A stretch of DNA of 10,667 bases from Alphaproteobacteria bacterium UBA6149 (GTDB taxonomy: Bacteria > Pseudomonadota > Alphaproteobacteria > Rickettsiales > UBA998), in contig DIUV01000026.1 in NCBI GenBank assembly GCA_002423155.1, forward strand, positions 14,915-25,581, written 5' to 3'. A program made the translations under genes and the position numbers. The notes beneath the pieces were generated by a model that was given only the letters and a program-made list of their open reading frames with translations, made no database searches and was not told where the DNA came from. Positions 1-5,993 of the stretch are shown here, piece after piece (within the stretch, counting starts at the first letter, position 1; every line of letters begins with the position of its first letter).

Positions 1-79
1 GCGGTATCCATGTCTATCAATTAGCTATTCAAGCCAATGGTTTGGCATGGATACCGCCCTGCGGCGGTATGACGACGGA
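1..79. repeat. Palindromic four-way-junction repeat, copy 1 (truncated by window edge)
   Basis: Starts inside the first hairpin (GCGGTAT at 1-7). It continues with CCATGTC (8-14), which pairs with GGCATGG (44-50) apart from one G-T position, then a perfect hairpin ATACCGCC-CTGC-GGCGGTAT (51-70), then GAC (71-73). The order and spacing match the copies at 3154-3264 and 6789-6876, and it shares the interior AAGCCAATGGTTTGGCATGG with the latter. The left half lies outside the window. It is non-coding and sits downstream of the pal terminator. Confidence 0.85.
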
Positions 80-96
80 TGGCACATCCATATAAC

Positions 97-140
97 TATA
101 ATACAAGATTACATTGTTAATAATGCTGTCGTGTAGCGTA
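97..140. repeat. Degenerate copy of the long repeat arm found at 7091-7144
   Basis: Blocks TACATTG, TTAA and TGTCGTGTAG occur in the same order as in the right arm of the inverted repeat at 7091-7144 (TACATTG ... TTATTAACC ... GTGTCGTGTAG), with small gaps between them. It directly follows a junction-type core (1-79), so this may be a diverged element of arm plus core plus arm. Homology was judged by eye and is moderate. Confidence 0.45.
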
Positions 141-147
141 CCACAAC

Positions 148-186
148 TCAAAAAAAACCGCCGAAGAGAAAGTCTCCTCGGCGGTT
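148..186 (-). terminator. Rho-independent terminator of pal
   Basis: Arms 156-168 (AACCGCCGAAGAG) and 174-186 (CTCCTCGGCGGTT) pair at 12 of 13 positions around a 5-nt loop. On the minus strand the GC-rich stem is followed by a run of eight T (150-157 on plus). It lies 18 bp past the pal stop codon, so it ends the tolB-pal transcript. Confidence 0.92.
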
Positions 187-204
187 CTTTAATTCACTAA
201 AATC

Positions 205-696
205 TTAGTGAGCAACAACAGTCACCGAGCGACGATTTTGCGCCCAAGCTTCTTCATTGCTTCCAACTACTGCTGGACGTTCTTTACCGTAGCTAACTAC
301 AGAAACGCGAGACGCGTTTACGCCAAGGCTAGTCAAATAGTCACGTGCTGCATTAGCGCGACGCTCACCAAGTGCCAAGTTGTACTCACGAGTTCCACGC
401 TCATCGCAATGTCCTTCAAGAGTCAATTTAGAAGCTTCGTTAGCTTTCAACCATTCAGCCTGACGTTGTAAAGTAGCCTGCGCTTCAGAGCTCAAAGCTG
501 AGCTGTTGAAAGCAAAGAAAACGCGATCAGCAATGTTAGTGCCAGGAATCTGACCACCAGTACCATCTGGGTACTGACCGTTAATACCATTAGCACCTGC
601 ACCTGCGGCATTGTCACCTGCACCTGGAGCGTTTTCGCAAGCAGCTAGCAACGCCAAAGCAGAAAGAGCCACACCAATTTTAAGCCCAATATTCAT
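205..696 (-). CDS. pal: Peptidoglycan-associated outer-membrane lipoprotein Pal
   Basis: Pal anchors the outer membrane to peptidoglycan and is the partner of TolB in the Tol-Pal envelope system used during cell division. The 163-residue protein opens with a lipoprotein signal peptide ending in the lipobox LLAAC, so Cys20 would be the lipidated first mature residue. A Gly/Ala/Asn-rich linker (about 21-52) follows, then a complete OmpA-like peptidoglycan-binding domain (about 56-163) with the Pal signature GHCDERGTREYN (95-106), the GERR motif and the C-terminal NRR. The start at 696 was chosen over an in-frame ATG 12 nt upstream because GGAG lies 6 nt before it and overlaps the upstream ATG. 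It lies downstream of tolB on the same strand, as in most tol-pal clusters, but with an unusually long gap of about 250 bp. Identification is firm. Confidence 0.97.
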   Translation of the reverse strand: MNIGLKIGVALSALALLAACENAPGAGDNAAGAGANGINGQYPDGTGGQIPGTNIADRVFFAFNSSALSSEAQATLQRQAEWLKANEASKLTLEGHCDERGTREYNLALGERRANAARDYLTSLGVNASRVSVVSYGKERPAVVGSNEEAWAQNRRSVTVVAH

Positions 697-747
697 GTTA
701 TTCTCCATTTATCTGGTAATAATTTATTTTCGCAATCTGTTTTTGTA

Positions 748-774
748 GTTCTAATTTGTTTTGGTGTTTGTCAA
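748..774 (-). promoter_or_regulatory. Possible pal promoter in the tolB-pal gap
   Basis: A perfect TTGACA (minus strand, 769-774) is the only consensus -35 in this 250-bp gap. The best matching -10 is TAGAAC (748-753), with a short 15-bp spacer and a poor match, so the call is tentative. The long gap makes a separate pal promoter plausible. Confidence 0.3.
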
Positions 775-890
775 TCAACTATTTGACTGCCTCAACTCAA
801 ATATAAACCCCCAATAAACCAGTGCCTCACCTATCCAACAATTCAATCACAAAATCAACGCCAATCGTCTAAAAAACCTACCAAAATGTA

Positions 891-936
891 ACGCTTTCTA
901 CACCTGTGTTAAAAAAGACACATTTGCAGAAAGCGT
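891..936. other. Branched inverted repeat just after tolB
   Basis: ACGCTTTCT (891-899) pairs perfectly with AGAAAGCGT (928-936), and inside it TGTGT (905-909) pairs with ACACA (918-922). It begins 10 bp past the tolB stop. The minus strand shows no T run after the stem, so it is more likely an mRNA-stabilising or attenuating hairpin between tolB and pal than a full terminator. The rest of 709-890 is AT-rich with no gene visible. Confidence 0.55.
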
Positions 937-945
937 GTTATAAAA

Positions 946-2259
946 TCAAATAGGCAACAAGGGTGACCAAGCAGGATCCGAAGCATCCAAAGGAGTGGAA
1001 ACCTCACGCAAATTATGCCCAGTTACGTCAACCGAAAATAAACGTGTTCTGCTTTGTGGAGCTGACTGACGATGGAACATAATAACCCGACCATTTGGCG
1101 CCCAAGTAGGACCTTCATCCAACCAGCTTTCGGTTAACAAACGCTCACCACTACCATCAGGACGCATCACCCCAATATAAAAACGTCCACCTGACATTTT
1201 CGTAAAGGCAATCAAATCCTGACGTGGAGACCATACAGGAGTACCATATTTTCCATCACCAAAGCTGATACGATGCGGATTTCCACCACCTGCATCCATC
1301 ACATAAAGCTGCTGAGAACCACCACGATCGGAGTTAAACACAATTTGTGAACCATCAGGCGAGTAAGAAGGCGAAGTATCAATCCCCGGATTATTAGTAA
1401 TCCGCTTCATTTTGCGTGAACGCAAATTCATTTCATAAATTGAAGTAGTTCCACGATTAGCAATGGACATCAACATCTTACTACCATCGTTATTAAAGCG
1501 CGGCGCAAAAGACATGCCCTCAAAGGTTCCCATACTTTCTTCCCGCCCAGTTTGCAAATCACGCAGATAAACCTGCGGCTTATTGCCAGCATAAGACATA
1601 TACAAAATTTCTTGTAAATTAGGAGAAAAACGTGGAGTCAGCACCAAATATTGACCATTAGTCAAGAACTTATGATTCTCGCCATCCTGATCCATAATCG
1701 CCAGACGTTTCACCCGTTTACGCGCAGGACCTGTTTCGGAAACATATACTACCCGAGTATCAAAATAACCATCTTCACCCGTAATGCGCTTATAAATCTC
1801 ATCCGCAATCAAATGCGAAACCCGGCGCCAATTATTAGTAAGCGTATTATATTCCTTACCAGCAATTTGTTGCTCGCCGTAAACATCCCATAAACGGAAA
1901 GAAACTTTCATTTTATTCGGGCCAGTCATCACTACCGAACCAGAAATCAACGCCGAAGCTTCAATCTGGCGCCAATCAGCATAACGAGGAATGGAAAAAT
2001 TATAGCCAACCTTTTCAATAAAAGCAGATTTTTCAATTGGTTTAAACAACCCAGAACGCTCCAAATCCGCAGAAATAACTGAAGCAATATCCGCACCCAT
2101 GCGACCACCTTCCCCATTATTGGAAGATAAATCCGTAACCGCAACTGGCAAAGGCTCAAAATTGCCCTTGTTAATATCAATTTTCACCGTCGCATTAGCC
2201 GCCTGTAATGGAGCCAACAATAATAATACGGCAAAATAGAACTTTATTATTCGTTTCAT
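946..2259 (-). CDS. tolB: Tol-Pal system periplasmic protein TolB
   Basis: TolB is the periplasmic beta-propeller that binds Pal and links it to the inner-membrane TolQRA motor. The 437-residue length is normal for the family. Residues 1-23 form a Sec signal peptide with likely cleavage after the ANA at 21-23. The N-terminal TolB domain runs about 24-160. A six-bladed propeller of WD40-like PD40 repeats follows, with clear blades at FSPNLQEILYMSY (211-223), YSPDGSQIVFNSDRGG (299-314), WSPRQDLIAF (343-352) and WAPNGRVIMF (386-395), and the final DPAWSPLLP. GGAG lies 9 nt before the ATG. It is transcribed away from the orphan gene at 2448 and precedes pal. tolQ, tolR and tolA are absent on this side: the upstream neighbour is unrelated and divergent, so tolB-pal seems to be its own unit. 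Confidence 0.97.
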   Translation of the reverse strand: MKRIIKFYFAVLLLLAPLQAANATVKIDINKGNFEPLPVAVTDLSSNNGEGGRMGADIASVISADLERSGLFKPIEKSAFIEKVGYNFSIPRYADWRQIEASALISGSVVMTGPNKMKVSFRLWDVYGEQQIAGKEYNTLTNNWRRVSHLIADEIYKRITGEDGYFDTRVVYVSETGPARKRVKRLAIMDQDGENHKFLTNGQYLVLTPRFSPNLQEILYMSYAGNKPQVYLRDLQTGREESMGTFEGMSFAPRFNNDGSKMLMSIANRGTTSIYEMNLRSRKMKRITNNPGIDTSPSYSPDGSQIVFNSDRGGSQQLYVMDAGGGNPHRISFGDGKYGTPVWSPRQDLIAFTKMSGGRFYIGVMRPDGSGERLLTESWLDEGPTWAPNGRVIMFHRQSAPQSRTRLFSVDVTGHNLREVSTPLDASDPAWSPLLPI

Positions 2260-2287
2260 TTAGAATTTCTCCATTAATATTGCAAAA

Positions 2288-2316
2288 ACTATAGAATTAG
2301 GTGGCGAATATGCCAC
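2288..2316 (-). promoter_or_regulatory. Likely tolB promoter with a palindrome over the -35
   Basis: On the minus strand GTGGCA (2311-2316) and TATAGT (2288-2293) are separated by exactly 17 bp, a reasonable sigma-70-type match. The -35 lies inside the inverted repeat GTGGC-GAATAT-GCCAC (2301-2316), which could be an operator. Promoter assignment is from consensus only. Confidence 0.5.
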
Positions 2317-2402
2317 GAGCGAAAATAAAAATCAATCTAACTTCAATTATTTTTTATCTCCTAAAATTTCACAAAACTGTCACACTAAAGCTTAAACTTA
2401 TT

Positions 2403-2411
2403 TGCTATAAT
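2403..2411 (+). promoter_or_regulatory. Extended -10 promoter of the orphan membrane-protein gene
   Basis: TGCTATAAT is a perfect TATAAT (2406-2411) preceded by the extended -10 TG at 2403-2404. No good -35 lies 16-18 bp upstream, which fits an extended -10 promoter. Transcription would start near 2418, about 30 nt before the ATG. It is divergent from the tolB promoter. Confidence 0.6.
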
Positions 2412-2447
2412 GAAAACAGTTGAAAATCTATATGAAGTAGAAAAACC

Positions 2448-3104
2448 ATGACTGAAGAGCGAAAAAACGTAGATTCATCCCCTTTACTCACCGCTGGATT
2501 GACCGTGGGAGCCGCAGGTCTGGGCGGAAAAATGGTTTATGATAAAGCCATGAATATTATGGCAACCGATAAGGTTGAGGAAATATTGAAACAAGACATT
2601 CACAAGAGTACACCAGATGAAATGAAAATGCATTTTTATGCTGATGATATCGAAGATTTATACAAAAATCCCGTCAAAGGCGAAAAACCTTTTATCGGTG
2701 GCGCTAAAGAAAAACTGGCAAAAGCTCAGGAGAATCTAACAAAAGCAAAAGCAGAAACAATTGAAGTAAAAGCAAAAAAAGGCTTGCCACCTGTTGACAT
2801 AAATGACTTACCAGCCAATCCAAAAATTAAAAAAGCCGAAGAAGCAATAGAAGCAGCAGCAGAAAACGTACAAAGAGTAAAGGCTCAAGGCGTAGTTGAA
2901 GGGTTAGAACTTACTAAAAACAAAGCCTTCATCGAAACTCTAAAGAACGCGCACACAAAAGCTGCCTTTATCGCCGCCATTGGTGGCTTGGGCGCTGGTG
3001 CTGCTGTCTATTTTGCCAAAAACGCCATGAGCAGCCGCCCGCAATCTTTTGCTGAACGGGAAATGCAAAGACGTGGTGGTCAAGCAATGCCTGAAGTTAG
3101 CTGA
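2448..3104 (+). CDS. Orphan protein with two glycine-rich membrane segments and a charged helical middle
   Basis: I do not recognise a family. The 218-residue protein has two hydrophobic, glycine-rich segments: about 13-31 (GLTVGAAGLGG) and about 172-190 (IAAIGGLGAGAAVYFA). Between them lies a Lys/Glu/Ala-rich region (about 84-170) that looks helical and possibly coiled-coil, with a short Pro-rich break (GLPPVDINDLPANP, 112-125). The C-terminus is charged (EREMQRRGG). Both hydrophobic segments carry closely spaced small residues of the glycine-zipper type, so they could pack together or oligomerise in a membrane. There is no clear cleavable signal peptide. The ribosome site is weak (GAAG about 10 nt before the ATG), but a strong extended -10 lies upstream. 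It is transcribed alone, divergent from tolB, and is followed directly by a large inverted repeat that could end transcription. It is a real gene by codon pattern and promoter; function is unknown. Confidence 0.75.
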   Translation: MTEERKNVDSSPLLTAGLTVGAAGLGGKMVYDKAMNIMATDKVEEILKQDIHKSTPDEMKMHFYADDIEDLYKNPVKGEKPFIGGAKEKLAKAQENLTKAKAETIEVKAKKGLPPVDINDLPANPKIKKAEEAIEAAAENVQRVKAQGVVEGLELTKNKAFIETLKNAHTKAAFIAAIGGLGAGAAVYFAKNAMSSRPQSFAEREMQRRGGQAMPEVS

Positions 3105-3110
3105 ACCTAA

Positions 3111-3306
3111 CCAGCAATTCTAAAACCACTTTTTATCCGCCCAAATATCCGTTGTCATGCCGCTGACGAGCGGCATCCATGCCCATCCGCTAGAGAAAAC
3201 TCGTAATAAATTTGAGAATTCGCCATTGTAGATAGGCATGGATACCAGCCTACGCTGGTATGACGCGGATATTTTGGCGGATAAAAAGTGGTTTTAGAAT
3301 TGCTGG
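3111..3306. repeat. Large cruciform repeat, copy 2, with 41-bp near-perfect arms
   Basis: Arms 3111-3151 and 3266-3306 are inverted copies identical at 40 of 41 positions. They enclose a junction core: GTC (3154-3156), hairpin ATGCCGCT-GACG-AGCGGCAT (3157-3176), CCATGCC (3177-3183) pairing with GGCATGG (3235-3241), hairpin ATACCAGC-CTAC-GCTGGTAT (3242-3261) and GAC (3262-3264). The hairpins abut the inner stem without unpaired bases, giving a four-way junction. It begins 7 bp after the stop of the upstream gene and may act as a transcription barrier. The near-identity of the arms implies recent origin or maintained pairing. No protein-coding content. Confidence 0.9.
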
Positions 3307-3309
3307 AAC

Positions 3310-3339
3310 TTGAACAAAGTTGCTTTATTTTTGCATAAA
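3310..3339 (+). promoter_or_regulatory. Possible promoter of the HAD hydrolase gene
   Basis: TTGAAC (3310-3315) and CATAAA (3334-3339) are 18 bp apart, and the -35 begins 4 bp beyond the end of the large inverted repeat. The predicted leader is very short (about 15 nt) and lacks a clear Shine-Dalgarno. Consensus-based and tentative. Confidence 0.35.
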
Positions 3340-3359
3340 AACATGCTTTAACCTCACGC

Positions 3360-4220
3360 ATGCGTTACATAAAAGATTTTTTTGAAATTTCCTCCCAATA
3401 TGATGCTTTTTTGCTGGATTTATGGGGGGTTATCCATGATGGTGAGCAACTCTACCCGATGGTATCAGGGGTATTAGAACGCCTTTACCAAGAACAAAAG
3501 AAAGTTATTTTTCTTTCTAATGCGCCGCGTCGCGCTGAAAATGTCGCCCGTGTGTTGCAGCAATTAGGCATAAAAACGCAATATTATCATAGCATTGTCA
3601 CCTCAGGTGAAGCCGCATATAATTATGTGCAAAAAAAATTCAACGTCCAAAATTCTTATTACTTTCTGGGACCAGAAAAAGATGCTCCTTGGTGCGATGT
3701 CGGCTTGCTGGATGAGCTGAAAATCCCCCACAGCCCACTAGAAAAAGCTGATTTTATCTTAAATGTCGGCTTTGAAAATGATTTTCAACCCTTAGAAGAA
3801 TTATTGCCACGTTTACAAGCCGCCATCCAATTAAAAATACCCATGATTTGCGCCAATCCTGATATTGAAGTGGTCAAACAAAATGGTACGCGCATTTTCT
3901 GCGCCGGTCTAATCGCTAAAGAATATGAAAAAATGGGCGGCGAAGTAGAATATTTTGGCAAACCCTACGCAAAAATTTACCAACTAGCCTTAAAACAATT
4001 AAAAGAAATAAATCCACAAAAAATATTAGCCGTCGGCGATAGCTTAGAAACCGACATTGCTGGAGCTGGCAAAGCTGGCTTAGATTGCGCTCTAATAACC
4101 GGCGGAATTTTAAAAAACGCCCTGCATGGAGCGGATAACACTCCCGATATGCAAAAATTATCAGCACAAATAAATGACATAGCTCCCAATTATGTGCTAG
4201 CTGCTTTAGGGCAAAACTAA
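3360..4220 (+). CDS. HAD-superfamily class IIA hydrolase (TIGR01459-type)
   Basis: This 286-residue protein belongs to the HAD class IIA phosphatases related to NagD; its substrate is unknown. Visible motifs: motif I DLWGVIHDG (20-28) with nucleophile Asp20, motif II FLSNAPR (51-57) with Ser53, the conserved Lys201 in FGKPYAKIY, and the metal-binding motif GDSLETDIAGA (226-236) with Asp227 and Asp232. The C2 cap lies about 60-195 between the core halves. The acid/base Asp usual two residues after the nucleophile is Trp22 here, as I recall for this alphaproteobacterial subgroup. The ATG has no clear Shine-Dalgarno. The gene stands alone on the plus strand between a large palindrome and a convergent pseudogene; the two coding ends overlap tail to tail by 3 bp. 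Family assignment is secure, substrate is not. Confidence 0.88.
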   Translation: MRYIKDFFEISSQYDAFLLDLWGVIHDGEQLYPMVSGVLERLYQEQKKVIFLSNAPRRAENVARVLQQLGIKTQYYHSIVTSGEAAYNYVQKKFNVQNSYYFLGPEKDAPWCDVGLLDELKIPHSPLEKADFILNVGFENDFQPLEELLPRLQAAIQLKIPMICANPDIEVVKQNGTRIFCAGLIAKEYEKMGGEVEYFGKPYAKIYQLALKQLKEINPQKILAVGDSLETDIAGAGKAGLDCALITGGILKNALHGADNTPDMQKLSAQINDIAPNYVLAALGQN

Positions 4221-4658
4221 TAAAATTTTCTATATATTACAGCGCAAATACCATAAATAGCCGCAACCGCAATAGAAGAAAATAACATTGCCAAGTAAAA
4301 TTTTATTTCCAACTTCAACAACCAAGGAAAAATAATAAAAAAAGCCAAAGATGGTATTATAGTGTTTCTTCTTTATTTTCGCACCGCACGAGCGGTGGGC
4401 TTGCAGTCGCAAGCCTGTATAGTGCTTCTTATTTAGTGCGATTTTAAAGGGGAAGCACTATACCAACCAAAAAACCGCATACGACATATTAATGATTTTT
4501 GCGCTATCATTACTTTCGATATAAATCCAAATAAACGCCAATAATGATGTTAATGGCAACGATAATAAAAATGCAGAGGCAAAGACTGAACGCTTAGCAA
4601 GCTCAGACACTCCGACAATTATGCAAGCCGTTATCAAGGTTTTTACTATAAAATACAT
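4217..4658 (-). pseudogene. DUF3147-type small membrane protein, split by a MITE-like insertion
   Basis: The N-terminal part (4461-4658, 66 codons) encodes two membrane helices with the family pattern SELAKRS ... LLSLPLTSLLAFIWIYIES and ends VFWLV, where the inserted DNA supplies a TAG stop. The C-terminal part (4217-4357, 46 codons plus stop) reads IPSLAFFIIFPWLLKLEIKF and a further hydrophobic helix. Joining the halves after removing 101 bp plus one TA gives an open 112-residue protein with the junction ...FWLV-IPSLAFF..., the normal length and layout for this family. The start at 4658 was chosen because a GGTGGGG purine run lies 6 nt upstream; an ATG at 4664 is also possible. It begins directly after the rpsO terminator and ends overlapping the HAD stop codon. 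A truncated two-helix product may still be made, but the full protein cannot be. The family is of unknown function. Confidence 0.82.
4360..4460. mobile_element. 101-bp MITE-like element with TA target duplication
   Basis: The ends are inverted repeats: TAGTGTTTC at the left (from 4360) and GAAGCACTA at the right (to 4460). The element is flanked by TA on both sides (4358-4359 and 4461-4462). A TA duplication is typical of IS630/Tc1-mariner-type transposition. Inside are two perfect hairpins, CACCGC-ACGA-GCGGTG (4382-4397) and GGCTTGC-AGTC-GCAAGCC (4398-4415). A second terminal-like motif, TATAGTGCTTC (4418-4428), pairs perfectly with the right end GAAGCACTATA (4452-4462). It encodes no protein, so movement would need a transposase elsewhere in the genome. 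Boundaries are set by restoration of the interrupted reading frame. Confidence 0.82.
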
Positions 4659-4674
4659 AAACATCCCCACCCAC

Positions 4675-4714
4675 AAAAAAAATCCTTTTCATCGCAAGAA
4701 GAAAAGGATTTTTT
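4675..4714 (-). terminator. Rho-independent terminator of the truB-rpsO transcript
   Basis: AAAAAATCCTTTTC (4677-4690) pairs perfectly with GAAAAGGATTTTTT (4701-4714) around a 10-nt loop, with eight A on plus (4675-4682) giving the minus-strand T run. It lies 22 bp past the rpsO stop. Because both flanks are A/T runs it could work in both directions. The membrane-protein pseudogene starts only about 16 bp further on, with no visible promoter between. Confidence 0.9.
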
Positions 4715-4736
4715 CCAAACTTTAGAAACTAAAAAA

Positions 4737-5006
4737 CTACTTACGCAGACCTAATTTTTTGATTAGGTTCAAATAACGTTCTTCGTTTTTAGCTTTTAAA
4801 TAATCCAACAAACGACGACGACGACCAACCATGATTAACAAACCACGGCGAGAATGGTGATCTTTTTTGTGAGTTTTGAAATGTTCAGTCAAAGTGTTGA
4901 TACGATCAGTCAAAATTGCCACTTGTACTTCGGGAGATCCAGTATCATTTTGTGCTTGCGCATTATCTTTAATAACTTCTGCTTTACGTTCGGTAGTAAT
5001 CGACAT
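4737..5006 (-). CDS. rpsO: 30S ribosomal protein S15
   Basis: S15 binds the central domain of 16S rRNA early in 30S assembly. The 89-residue length and the whole sequence fit the family: DTGSPEVQVAILTDRINTLT (21-40), then HFKTHKKDHHSRRGLLIMVG (42-61) and RRRRLLDYLK (62-71), the rRNA-contacting helices. A strong AGGAG lies 6 nt before the ATG. It follows truB by 22 bp and ends at a strong terminator. pnp, which often follows rpsO, is absent here. Confidence 0.98.
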   Translation of the reverse strand: MSITTERKAEVIKDNAQAQNDTGSPEVQVAILTDRINTLTEHFKTHKKDHHSRRGLLIMVGRRRRLLDYLKAKNEERYLNLIKKLGLRK

Positions 5007-5028
5007 CTTATTCTCCTGTTATAAAATT

Positions 5029-5928
5029 TTAATAATTAAAAACTCGCACAGGCGCAAACATAGTCCCATTAAACTTTGCTATAGCTATTAGCTTGTCGAG
5101 ATACATCATTTTATACAAATCCTGCCCTGCTTGCGCAGGCGAAGATTCAACAAAAACAGGGTTTCCACGCGCTAATATCTGTGCGGTTTCTTTATCCACC
5201 TTGATAGCCAGGATGTCGTCCAGCGCTATATCAGGCGATAAAAGAGCGTCCTTATAGTCTATATTTTCCAATTGTTCCAGCGAAATCATGTTTTTTTCAT
5301 TAAAATTTCCCACCGCCAAGCGCCGCAAATCCTGCACATGCCCCCGACTTCCCACCGCCCGCGCAATATCCTGCACAAGCGAGCGTATATAAGTGCCTTT
5401 TCCGCAAGTAGTTTCCAGCAAAAACTTATCTTCGTCCAATTGCTCCAGCAACTCTAATCTATCAATCTGCACTATGCGCGATTTTATAATCACCTCCTCG
5501 CCTGCACGGGCTAAATCATAAGCGCGTTTACCATCAATCTTAATCGCCGAAAACCGTGGTGGCGTTTGCTCAATCTCCCCCATAAATTGCGGCAAAACCG
5601 CCAAAATCTGCGCGGCACTCGCACGCACATCAGAAGTTGCTTCTATTTCACCCTCAATATCTCCCGTAGTGGTTTGCACTCCCAAACACAAAACAAACCG
5701 ATAAATTTTCTTCGCATCCATCGCAAAAGGCACCGTCTTCGTCGCCTCCCCCAGCGCCAAAGGCAAAATCCCCGTCGCCAAAGGATCCAACGTGCCCGCA
5801 TGTCCAATCTTCATTGGGCGCAACATTTTTTTCACCGCAGTAACTACTTGGGTAGAAGTCACGCCCGCAGGTTTATCAATATTCAGCCAACCGCTGATGT
5901 TATTTTTAGGGGGAGATTTTTTTTGCAT
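5029..5928 (-). CDS. truB: tRNA pseudouridine(55) synthase TruB
   Basis: TruB converts U55 in the T-loop of tRNAs to pseudouridine and also acts as a tRNA folding chaperone. Visible motifs are GWLNIDKPAGVTSTQ near the N-terminus, the catalytic motif GHAGTLDPLATGIL with the nucleophilic Asp at about residue 48, the YRFVLCLG and TTGDIEG segments, QTPPRFSAIKIDGKRAYDLA, and CGKGTYIRSLVQDIA. The last 65 or so residues form the small C-terminal RNA-binding region. The start is uncertain: ATG at 5928 gives a typical short lead before GWLNIDKP (299 residues), while ATG at 5943 or a TTG at 5961 would extend it, and none has a good Shine-Dalgarno. It is followed closely by rpsO. Upstream, the usual neighbour rbfA is about 1.3 kb away, beyond two orphan ORFs and a repeat island. 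Confidence 0.96.
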   Translation of the reverse strand: MQKKSPPKNNISGWLNIDKPAGVTSTQVVTAVKKMLRPMKIGHAGTLDPLATGILPLALGEATKTVPFAMDAKKIYRFVLCLGVQTTTGDIEGEIEATSDVRASAAQILAVLPQFMGEIEQTPPRFSAIKIDGKRAYDLARAGEEVIIKSRIVQIDRLELLEQLDEDKFLLETTCGKGTYIRSLVQDIARAVGSRGHVQDLRRLAVGNFNEKNMISLEQLENIDYKDALLSPDIALDDILAIKVDKETAQILARGNPVFVESSPAQAGQDLYKMMYLDKLIAIAKFNGTMFAPVRVFNY

Positions 5929-5993
5929 GGTGCTTTTTAGCATCACAGTTATAAATAACAATGTTTTTGCGCTAAATTATTTATAAAAGTTAT

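Noticed and set aside
3155..3361. 68-codon minus-strand ORF across the cruciform repeat
   Set aside because: It covers the repeat core and arm, and its composition is that of a translated palindrome.
4230..4412. 60-codon minus-strand ORF entering the insertion
   Set aside because: It reads the pseudogene's C-terminal half in the wrong frame; the frame giving IPSLAFFIIFPWLLK is the meaningful one.
4458..4676. A complete 72-residue membrane protein
   Set aside because: Its stop codon comes from the inserted element, and the rest of the family domain is found beyond it at 4217-4357, so it is a fragment.
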